Below, in pieces: positions 26,331 through 36,495 of a DNA stretch of 36,495 nucleotides; within the stretch, counting starts at the first letter, position 1, and every line of letters begins with the position of its first letter. Under the pieces are notes generated by a model that did no database searches, was not told the DNA's origin, and was given only the letters and a program-made list of their open reading frames with translations. Origin of the DNA: Gammaproteobacteria bacterium. Lineage in GTDB: Bacteria; Pseudomonadota; Gammaproteobacteria; Pseudomonadales; Azotimanducaceae. Made by a program: the position numbers and the translations under genes. The stretch spans positions 1 through 36,495 of the forward strand of contig JAPPHD010000047.1 in NCBI GenBank assembly GCA_028821125.1. The letters are read 5' to 3'.

Positions 26331-26370
26331 AAATCACAAAATACAGGATTTATAGCTCAAATAATAGCTA
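26329..26370 (-). promoter_or_regulatory. hipBA operator/promoter: two adjoining inverted repeats
   Basis: The first repeat is ATAAATC (26329-26335) with GATTTAT (26347-26353), perfect over 7 bases with an 11-base spacer. The second is TAGCT (26353-26357) with AGCTA (26366-26370), spacer 8. They share a base and lie in an AT-rich patch that contrasts with the GC-rich flanks. The first repeat overlaps the hipB start codon. Autoregulation by HipB at paired operators is the family norm; assigning these repeats is inference. Confidence 0.55.
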
Positions 26371-26452
26371 CTATGAGAGGAAACTTCCTCCTTTCCGGAT
26401 TCCGTCGACCCGCCTCTCGAATCGAAAATGCGACTGCGCCCGGGACACGCCG

Positions 26453-27133
26453 TCAGGCTTCGATCAGGCCAATCACCTCGTCGGTGGAATAGACATCGCC
26501 GAAACCGAGCAGGATGTTTGAGAGGCTTGCCCAGTGCTCCTCGTCGTCGCGGCCGGCGTTGGCATCGGTGATCATGACGGTCTTGAAGTTGCGCATGGCG
26601 GCTTCCCGGGCGGTGGATTCGCAGCAGACGCTGGTGACGGTGCCGGTGACCAGCACGGTATCGATGCCGCGCTCGCGCAGCAGCTCTTCGAGCCCGCCGC
26701 CGCTGCCGACGAAGGCGCTGAACCGGTTCTTGCTGACGGTGATGTCGTCGGCGTGCTGTTCCAGCGGGGCATAAACCGAGTGGCCGGGTGCCCCCGTGCT
26801 GAGCGAAGCGCGGAAGGCCTTGCCCTGTTCCTCGCCGAAGACGTGGTCGTACATGATGGGCCAGCGATTCTCTTCGTCGGGGCCGTAGGTGGATACGATC
26901 CACACCACCAGCCCGCCGGCCTGCCGCAGCGCCGCGTTGATGCGGTTGATGTTGGGCACCACCCCCCGGGCCGAGGGAATCTCGGCGGCCGCGCCCTCGG
27001 CGACGAAGGCGTTCTGCATGTCGACGACCAGCATGGCCGTATGTGCCGGGTCGATGGATTCGAAAGTGTGCAACCGGCCGCGCCGGGCCATGCAGCGATT
27101 GATTACGTCTTCAGGTATTCCGCCTGCGTGCAT
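26453..27133 (-). CDS. Isochorismatase-family cysteine hydrolase
   Basis: 226 residues from ATG 27133, chosen because GGGGAGAA lies eight bases upstream; the frame is open 43 codons further with no similarity. The catalytic triad of the family is seen as D38 in LVVDMQNAF, K135 in VSKNRFSAF and C170 in TGTVTSVCCESTAR. The cis-peptide region is GTVT. Members hydrolyse nicotinamide, N-carbamoyl amides, isochorismate or similar small amides; this one is nearest in look to generic amidohydrolase-like members, and the substrate is not predictable. It is divergent from argG. Confidence 0.9.
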   Translation of the reverse strand: MHAGGIPEDVINRCMARRGRLHTFESIDPAHTAMLVVDMQNAFVAEGAAAEIPSARGVVPNINRINAALRQAGGLVVWIVSTYGPDEENRWPIMYDHVFGEEQGKAFRASLSTGAPGHSVYAPLEQHADDITVSKNRFSAFVGSGGGLEELLRERGIDTVLVTGTVTSVCCESTAREAAMRNFKTVMITDANAGRDDEEHWASLSNILLGFGDVYSTDEVIGLIEA

Positions 27134-27355
27134 TTGCCGTTCTCCCCTTTGTTTCTGGCAGATGCTGATTCTCGCAACTTGGAAGAATCGAGTCCAACGC
27201 GAAGCCGCGGGCGGGCCTAGTGCGATCACCGGTGCATCGCCACGGTACCCCGCAGCGTGCACGGCCCCGGCCTGCCGTTATGCAATTCCAATCGCCTGGC
27301 GTAGGATTGCGCGATTCACAACGGGCCTTGAGCGCGGCGGGGGAACCGACCACAG

Positions 27356-28567
<1,212 letters not shown>

Positions 28568-28572
28568 TTCCG

Positions 28573-30330
28573 GTGTCTGGAAATTCTGAAGAACGCGGCG
28601 TCGTCTACGAACCGGACGAGGCACCGCCCGCGGCACAGAGCGCCGGCCTCGGCCTGCAGTACGCGCTGCTGTCGCTGAGCGGGATGATTCTGATCCCCCT
28701 CGTGGTTTTCCGTGCCGCGGACGCTCCGGAGAACCTGCTGATCTGGGCGGTGTTCGCGTCCATGGTCGTCGGTGGCCTGATCACGGCCCTGCACGGCTTT
28801 CCGCTGGGCCGGTTCGGGGCCGGATACGTGCTGATTACGGGGCCGACGGGCACCGCCATCGCAGTCAGCGCCGATGCGCTCGATGCCGGGGGCATCGCCC
28901 TGCTGGCTTCCCTGATGCTGGTTGCATCGCTTTTCCAGTTTGCGTTTTCGCTGAAGCTCTCGATGTTCCGCCGTGTGCTCACGCCAACCGTTTCCGGCGT
29001 GGTGCTTATGCTCATTCCGGTGACGATCATGCCCGTCGTCTTCGGCATGCTGGACGATCTGCCGGACGGGACGCCGCTTGGTGCATCGCTGATTCCCGCG
29101 CTGGCAACGCTGGTGGCGCTCGGCGGCATCATGGTCAGGGGCACGCCGAAACTGCGTCCCTGGGCGCCGGTGGTCGCCCTGGCCGTGGGGTCGCTGGTAT
29201 CGTCGATGTACGGGCTGTACGACGTCGAGCGGGTTGTGGATGCGGGCTGGTTGGGAATTCCCGCAGACAGGCCCGCCTTCGGGCTCGACTTCGGGCCGGC
29301 CTTCCTGCAACTGCTGCCCGCGTTCATATTGGTGTACCTGGTCTTCACGGTTCGGACCGTAAGCGGTGCCCTCGGCATTCAGGGGGTGTCCTGGCGGAAA
29401 CGGCGAGCGGTGGATTTTCGCTCCGTACAGGGGGCGGTGGCCGCGGACGCACTCAGCAACCTGTTGTCCAGCCTGGCGGGAACGGTGCCCAACGGCGTTC
29501 GCGCCACCACCATTGCGCTGACCGAGTTCAGCGGCAACGCCGCCCGCCAGGTGGGCATCGTACTCGGGTTGGCCCTTGCCGCCCTGGCGTTCTTTCCAAA
29601 GATTCTGGCGCTGGTGCTGGCGGTACCGGGGCCCGTGATTGCCGGTTACATCGTGGTGCTCATCTCCGCGATATTCACGCTGGGCATGAAGATGGTCGTC
29701 TCGGACGGACTGGACCGCCGGCAGGTGCTGGTGGCGGGAATCTCGTTCTGGGTCGGCGTCGGCTGTCAGTACGGGTTCATCTTTCCCGAGGTGGTGCCGG
29801 ACCTGGCGGGGGGTCTGCTGAATAGCGGTCTCACCGCGGGCGGGCTCACCGCCATCGTGCTGAGCCTGGTGATGGAACTGATGGCGCCGCGGCGCAGGAA
29901 AACGGAAACCCGCCTGGGCGTCGGCGCCCTCCCGGTGATCCGGCAGTTCGTTGCCGACTTCAGCGCCAGGAGCGGCTGGGGCGAAGCGATGGCGAACCGG
30001 CTCGATGCGGCGAGCGAGGAGACGCTGCTCTCACTGCTGGTGGACGAAGAGGGGACCGCAACCGGCGAGCGGCGGTTGCTGGTGACGGCGCGCAGGGAAG
30101 GCAAGGACGCGGTGTTGGAGTTCATCGCCTCCGGCGGCGAGGAGAACATCGAAGACCGGCTTGCCCTGCTCGCCGAAGGGGCCGCGGAAGAGGTGATGGA
30201 GCGGCAGGTATCGCTCCGGCTGTTGCGGCACCACGCCTCCGAAGTGCGCCATCGGCAGTATCACGACGCGGATTTCATTACGGTGCGCGTATCGGCGCCG
30301 ACCCTGCGCTCCGCGGCGCCGGACGGTTGA
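28573..30330 (+). CDS. NCS2-type (xanthine/uracil permease family) transporter with C-terminal cytosolic domain
   Basis: 585 residues from GTG 28573, five bases after the argG stop; earlier in-frame starts lie inside argG. About residues 25-440 carry 12-14 hydrophobic segments of the NCS2/NAT fold, with LTPTVSGVVLMLIPVTIMP and the NAT-motif-like PNGVRATTIALTEFSG. After the last helix the protein continues about 135 residues (VIRQFVADFSARSGWGEAMA, then ASEETLLSLLVDEEG and EENIEDRLALL). This tail looks like the single-domain ATPase of anti-sigma/histidine-kinase type, a weak resemblance only. Ordinary NCS2 permeases end soon after the last helix. The substrate is presumably a nucleobase, but the link with argG is unexplained. 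Confidence 0.82.
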   Translation: MSGNSEERGVVYEPDEAPPAAQSAGLGLQYALLSLSGMILIPLVVFRAADAPENLLIWAVFASMVVGGLITALHGFPLGRFGAGYVLITGPTGTAIAVSADALDAGGIALLASLMLVASLFQFAFSLKLSMFRRVLTPTVSGVVLMLIPVTIMPVVFGMLDDLPDGTPLGASLIPALATLVALGGIMVRGTPKLRPWAPVVALAVGSLVSSMYGLYDVERVVDAGWLGIPADRPAFGLDFGPAFLQLLPAFILVYLVFTVRTVSGALGIQGVSWRKRRAVDFRSVQGAVAADALSNLLSSLAGTVPNGVRATTIALTEFSGNAARQVGIVLGLALAALAFFPKILALVLAVPGPVIAGYIVVLISAIFTLGMKMVVSDGLDRRQVLVAGISFWVGVGCQYGFIFPEVVPDLAGGLLNSGLTAGGLTAIVLSLVMELMAPRRRKTETRLGVGALPVIRQFVADFSARSGWGEAMANRLDAASEETLLSLLVDEEGTATGERRLLVTARREGKDAVLEFIASGGEENIEDRLALLAEGAAEEVMERQVSLRLLRHHASEVRHRQYHDADFITVRVSAPTLRSAAPDG

Positions 30331-30340
30331 ACGGCGGAAA

Positions 30341-31162
30341 CTACCCGGATTCCGACTGCCAGAACGGCGTTCCCACCACCGGTGTCGACGGCTGTGCCGT
30401 CTCGCTCTCGGCCATGGCGCCGGCTTCGAAGGCCAGGCGGCCGGCCGCCACGGCCTTGCCGAATGCCGCGGCCATGCGCACCGGGTCGTCGGCGCGCGCA
30501 ACCGCCGTATTGAGCAGCACGCCGTCGAAACCCATTTCCAGCACCCGGGCGGCATGAGAGGGCAGGCCCAGGCCCGCATCGACGATGAGCACCGCATCGG
30601 GCAGCCGCGCGCGCAGCGTCTCGAGCGCGTAGGGGTCGGTGACGCCCTTGCCGGTGCCGATGGGCGCACCCCAGGGCATGATCACTTCGCAGCCGAGGTC
30701 GCGCAGCCGCGTGCAGACCACCAGGTCGTCTGTGGTATAGGCGAACACCTTGAAATCGGCCTTGACCAGTTCCCGGGTGGCTTCGATCAACTCGTAGGGG
30801 TCGGGCTGCAGGTTGTAGTCGTCGCCGGTGACTTCGAGCTTGATCCAGCTTGTGCCGAAGATCTCGCGGCTCATGCGGGCGAGGGTGACGGCCTCCCGGG
30901 CGGTGTGACAGCCCGCTGTGTTGGGCAGGAGCCGGCAGCCGAGCTTCGCGATATGGTCCCAGACCGAGCCGCCGCCCAGTTTTTCCGGCGACTGGCGGCG
31001 CAACCCCAGCGTCAGCACTTCCGCGCCGGAGGCGGCAACGGCCTCGGTCATGACGGCGAGCGACGGGTATCGGGCCGTGCCGAGCAGCAGGCGGCTCTTG
31101 AGCGGCTCGCCGTACAGCGACCACCCATCGGGGACCGTCGGCGCGATCGGCGCTTCGCTCAT
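30341..31162 (-). CDS. thiG: Thiazole synthase ThiG
   Basis: 273 residues from ATG 31162, which has a G-rich ribosome binding site (GAGGGGGGA) at suitable spacing; ATG 31168 is too close to it. ThiG makes the thiazole phosphate of thiamine from deoxyxylulose phosphate, dehydroglycine and ThiS thiocarboxylate. The Schiff-base lysine is in [25 protein letters not shown] and [11 protein letters not shown] are phosphate-binding elements. It overlaps the thiS stop region and is the last gene of the thiamine operon, ending 10 bases from the convergent permease. Confidence 0.96.
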   Translation of the reverse strand: MSEAPIAPTVPDGWSLYGEPLKSRLLLGTARYPSLAVMTEAVAASGAEVLTLGLRRQSPEKLGGGSVWDHIAKLGCRLLPNTAGCHTAREAVTLARMSREIFGTSWIKLEVTGDDYNLQPDPYELIEATRELVKADFKVFAYTTDDLVVCTRLRDLGCEVIMPWGAPIGTGKGVTDPYALETLRARLPDAVLIVDAGLGLPSHAARVLEMGFDGVLLNTAVARADDPVRMAAAFGKAVAAGRLAFEAGAMAESETAQPSTPVVGTPFWQSESG

Positions 31163-31164
31163 GC

Positions 31165-31362
31165 TCATCCCCCCTCTATGGCCGCAAGGATATCGAGACG
31201 GTCGCCGGCACGTACCCGGAAGGAGGGCCACTCCTCCTTGGCGACAAAGGTCTCGTTGACGGCGACCACCACGCGGCGGTCGCCGAACCCGAGAGTTTCA
31301 AGGGCTTCGGCAAGCCGCTCCACGTCGAGGCTCACCCGGTCGCCGTTGCAGAAGATGTCCAT
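31165..31362 (-). CDS. thiS: Sulfur carrier protein ThiS
   Basis: 65 residues with the ubiquitin-like fold and the required C-terminal Gly-Gly ([10 protein letters not shown]). ThiS is adenylated at that glycine and then carries sulfur as a thiocarboxylate to ThiG. The start ATG 31362 lies inside the 3' end of thiO (overlap 31 bases), and the stop TGA sits in the thiG ribosome binding region, so all three are coupled. Confidence 0.95.
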   Translation of the reverse strand: MDIFCNGDRVSLDVERLAEALETLGFGDRRVVVAVNETFVAKEEWPSFRVRAGDRLDILAAIEGG

Positions 31363-32327
31363 ATCTTTTCGATCTCGGCGACGACATGTTCGACCAGAGC
31401 GGGGGCGATCAGGAAGCCGTGCCGGTAGAGCCCGTTGACCCGCAGCACGCCGCCGTGCCACTCGATGCGGGGCAGGTTGTCTTCGAAGGCGGGGCGCAGG
31501 CCGACGCACAGCTCCAGGATTTCCGCCTCGGCGAAGCCGGCGTGCAGGGCGAAGGCGGCGGACAGCAGTTCGAGGGCGCTGCGCACCGTGACGCCCTGAA
31601 GGGAGCCGCTTTCGATCTGGGTGGCGCCGATCACGACTTCGCCGCCGGGGCGGGGCGCCGCGTAGAGCTGGTAGCGCGGATGCATCAGCCGCACGGGCCG
31701 GGCGAGCTCCACCTCCGGCGCGCGCACGCGAATCGCCTCGCCGCGCACGCCGCGCAGGCCCTCGAGGCCGGCCCCGACGCCGCGGCAGTCGATGACGATG
31801 TCGGCGCGCAGGCCGTGCGGATCGACCGCATCGCGGTAGCGGATCTCGCCGCACCGGGGTTCCAGCGCATCGAGCAGGGCGCGGTTGTCCAGCCAGCCCT
31901 CGTTCGGCAGGTACAGGCCGCGCTGAAAGCGGCCGGCCAATGCGGGTTCGAGCGCCCCGATACCGTCGCCGTCCAGCCAGCGCGCCTCGGTCGCGCCTTC
32001 AACGCCCAGGGAGCGGTGGAACTTGTCGAGCAATGGTCCGTCCGGGCCGTGGGCTACCAGCAGCGAGCCGTCGATGGAGTAGGGCACGTCCAGAGCGTCG
32101 AGCAGCGGCGGCCAGAGTTCGAGGCTGCGCTTGCCCATCTCGAAAACTGCCGGGTCCGCGTCCGGATACTCGCTTACCGGCGCCAGCATCGCCGCCGCCG
32201 CGTGTGCAGCGCTTTCCGGGGCTTCCCGGGATGCGCGCTCATGCAGCGTCACGTCGGCGCCGCCTTCGGCAAGGCGCCAGCCGATCATTCGCCCCATGAG
32301 GCCCGCGCCGGCGATTTCAACCCGCAT
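31332..32327 (-). CDS. thiO: Glycine oxidase ThiO
   Basis: 331 residues of the FAD-dependent D-amino-acid-oxidase-like family. The dinucleotide-binding motif is IAGAGLMGRMIGWRLAEGG at residues 4-22, and the C-terminal FAD signature region is VLRVNGLYRHGFLIAPALVE. ThiO oxidises glycine to dehydroglycine for ThiG, the aerobic alternative to ThiH. Its place between thiC and thiS-thiG confirms the role. It starts 22 bases after the thiC stop. Confidence 0.94.
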   Translation of the reverse strand: MRVEIAGAGLMGRMIGWRLAEGGADVTLHERASREAPESAAHAAAAMLAPVSEYPDADPAVFEMGKRSLELWPPLLDALDVPYSIDGSLLVAHGPDGPLLDKFHRSLGVEGATEARWLDGDGIGALEPALAGRFQRGLYLPNEGWLDNRALLDALEPRCGEIRYRDAVDPHGLRADIVIDCRGVGAGLEGLRGVRGEAIRVRAPEVELARPVRLMHPRYQLYAAPRPGGEVVIGATQIESGSLQGVTVRSALELLSAAFALHAGFAEAEILELCVGLRPAFEDNLPRIEWHGGVLRVNGLYRHGFLIAPALVEHVVAEIEKIWTSSATATG

Positions 32328-32349
32328 TGGCGTTCGCTCCGGGATGCAG

Positions 32350-34366
<2,017 letters not shown>

Positions 34367-34377
34367 TCGAACGGCAA

Positions 34378-34408
34378 GTATAGGGTCGTTGGGTGGTCTT
34401 TTGCCAGT
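34378..34408 (-). promoter_or_regulatory. Candidate promoter of the thiamine operon
   Basis: On the minus strand TATACT (34383-34378) is preceded at 18 bases by TGGCAA, a weak -35. Transcription would start near 34370, immediately before the riboswitch, which is the expected place. Confidence 0.45.
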
Positions 34409-34574
34409 TCGGCGTTGTTCCTTCCACGAGAGCAAACCAGGGGTTTTGTAGGGGTTCGGAGCATCGCATAAGGTTCTCTTAACCTTTTGATAAATAAAAA
34501 CTTCTTGGCCCTTTCCGCTTCACGGCGGCACACTCCGTCAACACACTTTGTTGTGTCAATAGGAGTACCGCTTC

Positions 34575-35750
34575 ATGAACAAACGACCCACCATGCTGTC
34601 CGCAACTTTCGTCAAATCGGTCAACGTGCCTGGCCGCTACGGGGACGGCCGGGGCGGCCTTGGCCTCACCCTACTGGTCAAGCCCTCGTCGCGGCGCGGC
34701 TGCCGCAAGTCCTGGGGGCAGAGCATACGCATCAACGGCAGAAAGACCACCCTGGGGCTCGGCACCTACCCGGTGATCACGCTCGCCATGGCCCGCGAGC
34801 GGGCGCTCGAGAACGCCCGCGCGATTGCCCTTGGGCGCGATCCCCGCCGCGCATCGAACGGCGTGCCGACCTTCGCCAGGGCTGCAGAGACGGTCCTGGC
34901 CATCCACGCCGTGAACTGGAAGCCGGGTTCCCGCTCCGAGGAGCAGTGGCGCACCAGCCTGCGCGACTACGCCCTGCCGCGTCTGGGCAGCATGCGTGTG
35001 GACGCGGTGACCACCGGCGACGTCATGGCCGTTTTATTACCGATCTGGTCGACCAAGCGTGAGACCGCCCGGCGCTTGAGGCAGCGCATTGGCGCGGTGA
35101 TGAAGTGGGCGGTCGCCCAGGGCTACCGCGTGGACAACCCCGCCGGCGATGCCATCTCCGGTGCGCTGCCGAAGACCGGGGTGCGCATCGAGCACCGCAA
35201 GGCGCTGCCCCACGCCGAGGTAGGGGCAGCCCTTGAGCGCGTCCGTGCCTCGGGCGCTTACGCGGGTCTCGTGCTCGCCTTCGAGATCCTGGTGCTGACC
35301 GCCGCCCGCTCGGGCGAGGTCCGCGGCGCCCGCTGGTCGGAGATCGACACCGACGCCGCCGTCTGGACGGTCCCCGGTGAGCGCATGAAGGCCGGGCGCG
35401 AGCACCGGGTGCCGCTCTCGAACCGGGCCCTTGCCGTGCTCGACGAAGCGCGCCAGCTTGCCGACAGAGCCGCCTTGGTGTTCCCCAGCGCCACCGGGCG
35501 GATGCCGAGCCAGACCGGCCTGCGGAAGCTCTTGTGCAAGGTCGGCATCGACGCCGTGCCGCACGGGTTCCGCTCCAGCTTCCGGGACTGGGCCGCCGAG
35601 TGCACCGAGACGCCCCGCGAGGTCTGCGAGCTCGCGCTCGCCCACGTCAACAGCGACCGCGTCGAGGCCGCCTACCGCCGCAGCGACCTGTTCGAGCGCC
35701 GCAGGACGCTCATGCAGCGGTGGGCCGACTACCTCGCCGCCACGGCTTAA
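34575..35750 (+). CDS. Tyrosine recombinase (P4-type integrase)
   Basis: 391 residues. An N-terminal arm-binding domain of the DUF4102 type (about 1-90, with WGQSIRINGRKTTLGLGTYPV) is followed by a core-binding SAM-like domain (about 95-190) and the catalytic domain (about 205-380). The catalytic residues are recognisable: Arg in TAARSGEVRGARW, His-Gly-Phe-Arg in PHGFRSSFRDW, His in ELALAHV, and the nucleophile Tyr in VEAAYRRSDLFERR. AGGAG lies nine bases before ATG 34575. Such integrases drive insertion of genomic islands, usually at tRNA genes, but no tRNA is visible here. It probably marks one end of an element that continues to the right of the window. Confidence 0.94.
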   Translation: MNKRPTMLSATFVKSVNVPGRYGDGRGGLGLTLLVKPSSRRGCRKSWGQSIRINGRKTTLGLGTYPVITLAMARERALENARAIALGRDPRRASNGVPTFARAAETVLAIHAVNWKPGSRSEEQWRTSLRDYALPRLGSMRVDAVTTGDVMAVLLPIWSTKRETARRLRQRIGAVMKWAVAQGYRVDNPAGDAISGALPKTGVRIEHRKALPHAEVGAALERVRASGAYAGLVLAFEILVLTAARSGEVRGARWSEIDTDAAVWTVPGERMKAGREHRVPLSNRALAVLDEARQLADRAALVFPSATGRMPSQTGLRKLLCKVGIDAVPHGFRSSFRDWAAECTETPREVCELALAHVNSDRVEAAYRRSDLFERRRTLMQRWADYLAATA

Positions 35751-35769
35751 GCCCCGAACCCGCCCCAGC

Positions 35770-35843
35770 GCCCGCCGGCCGTTGCAATGCGAATTGCAAA
35801 CGCCGGCGGGCTCCGGGCGAACGTTTTCAATTCGCATTGCAAC
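35770..35843. repeat. Nested, mutually exclusive inverted repeats after the integrase
   Basis: Hairpin 1: GCCCGCCGGC (35770-35779) pairs perfectly with GCCGGCGGGC (35802-35811), and inside it TTGCAAT (35782-35788) pairs with ATTGCAA (35793-35799) around GCGA. Hairpin 2: the 16-base GTTGCAATGCGAATTG (35781-35796) is perfectly inverted at 35828-35843, spacer 31. Both use 35782-35796, so they cannot form together. The structure starts 20 bases after the integrase stop and ends 15 bases before the next start codon. Confidence 0.85.
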
Positions 35844-35858
35844 CGCCAGGAGATACCC

Positions 35859-36212
35859 ATGGAACTGGAACAGACCATCCAAGACTGGGGCACGCCGGCG
35901 TGGGCGATCCCCGCCGTGGCCGCGTGGATCCGCTCCGGAGGCGCCCTGGACCGCGACCTCTGGGTCGCACTGCGCGCCGCAGCCCAGGAGGGCATCCCAA
36001 TGACCGACCAGAGAACCAACACCGCGATCGAGCGCGAGGACGCCAGGACGTTCCGCATCGCCTGCCGCCTCGACGCCCGCACCTTCGAGATGCTGCAGGA
36101 CATCGAGCAACACGTCAGCGCCGATTCCCGGCGCGCGCCCCGGTCCGCTGCAGTCCGCAGCGCCATCCGGACGCTGCACCGGGCACTGTGGCCCAACGGC
36201 ACCGGGAAGTAG
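35859..36212 (+). CDS. Small protein of the integrative element, possibly ribbon-helix-helix at its C-terminus
   Basis: 117 residues from ATG 35859, which has AGGAGA six to eight bases upstream; the frame is open 24 codons further into the inverted repeats. The N-terminal half (MELEQTIQDWGTPAWAIPAV, then AAWIRSGGALDRDLWVALRA) looks helical. The C-terminal half (FRIACRLDARTFEMLQDIEQ, then PRSAAVRSAIRTLHRAL) has the strand-helix-helix rhythm of RHH DNA-binding proteins, a weak resemblance. An internal ATG at 36001 has its own AGGAGG and would give the 70-residue C-terminal half alone. The position behind an integrase suggests a regulator or excision factor; this is inference. Confidence 0.6.
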   Translation: MELEQTIQDWGTPAWAIPAVAAWIRSGGALDRDLWVALRAAAQEGIPMTDQRTNTAIEREDARTFRIACRLDARTFEMLQDIEQHVSADSRRAPRSAAVRSAIRTLHRALWPNGTGK

Positions 36213-36245
36213 CCGTCCGCAACGCCCATCTACCCGAGATCGCCC

Positions 36246-36265
36246 ACTCGGACCCCTGAGTTTTT
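36246..36265 (+). terminator. Rho-independent terminator after the small element gene
   Basis: ACTCGGACCCCTGAGT folds into a six-base-pair stem (one G-U) with an ACCC loop, and the T-run TTTTT covers 36261-36265. It lies 34 bases after the stop codon at 36212. Confidence 0.6.
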
Positions 36266-36410
36266 CCGCGCCAATGACCGCCACCACCACGACGCACCGC
36301 AGGGGTGATTTCGTTTGGTCAGACTGAAGGTATGACGTGAAGGCGCCACCCGGAGTCCGCGGCACGTAGCCGCAATCTCACGGTGGAAGCACAGTTTTCA
36401 GATTCGGCCG

Positions 36411-36430
36411 CGCCCCGCGAGCGCGGGGCG
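36411..36430. repeat. Perfect GC-rich palindrome near the right edge
   Basis: CGCCCCGCG (36411-36419) and CGCGGGGCG (36422-36430) are perfectly complementary across AG. No T-run follows, so it is not a typical terminator. The remaining 65 bases to the window edge show no gene. Confidence 0.6.
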
Positions 36431-36495
36431 GGCGTGGGATAGCTAATGTATGACCCGCCCCCGCTTGCGTTGGTGAAGTTTAGCGACATCCAAGG

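Overview
This is a GC-rich chromosomal window that looks gammaproteobacterial. The evidence is indirect: a monothiol glutaredoxin (grxD-like) beside RNase T (rnt), a CbpA/CbpM co-chaperone pair, a RimB-RimK-desuccinylase triad, a thiCOSG operon under a TPP riboswitch, and a TonB-dependent receptor. I saw no rRNA, tRNA, CRISPR array or complete insertion sequence.

Layout. At 36-6498, three plus-strand genes encode a TPR-sulfotransferase, a TonB-dependent receptor and a GH37 trehalase, ending in a clear terminator. At 6616-8833 (minus) lies a protein-quality block of two Hsp20 genes behind a sigma-32-type promoter, then cbpM and cbpA. At 8888-11741 (minus) three genes overlapping by GTGA encode an MscS-like membrane protein, a soluble CBS protein and an MgtE magnesium channel, with a decayed CNNM/CorC-type gene upstream (11863-12545). 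At 12679-17535 (minus) come an orphan ParA-like ATPase with an altered Walker A, the RimB-RimK-desuccinylase operon and an MscS channel. At 17832-19942 (plus) are a small exported protein and a sugar-porter MFS transporter. Then come a PatB/MalY lyase (minus), grxD (plus), rnt (minus), a quinohemoprotein resembling polyvinyl-alcohol dehydrogenase (minus), a hipBA module (minus) and an isochorismatase-family hydrolase (minus). At 27356-30330 (plus) argG is closely followed by an NCS2-type permease with an extra C-terminal domain. At 30341-34366 (minus) is the thiamine operon thiC-thiO-thiS-thiG with its riboswitch.

The right edge (about 34450-36495) looks like one end of an integrative element: an AT-rich junction, a P4-type tyrosine recombinase, a pair of mutually exclusive long inverted repeats, a small gene with a second in-frame start, and a terminator.

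Most genes are ordinary housekeeping or accessory functions. The most informative unexplained structures are: the alternative hairpins after the integrase; the three-way complementary segments of the thiC leader, which read as a complete anti-anti-SD switch; a trehalase whose signal-peptide-like reading frame has no canonical start codon; the MscS-like/CBS/MgtE operon next to a dead CNNM gene; and the ParA homologue whose signature lysine is replaced.
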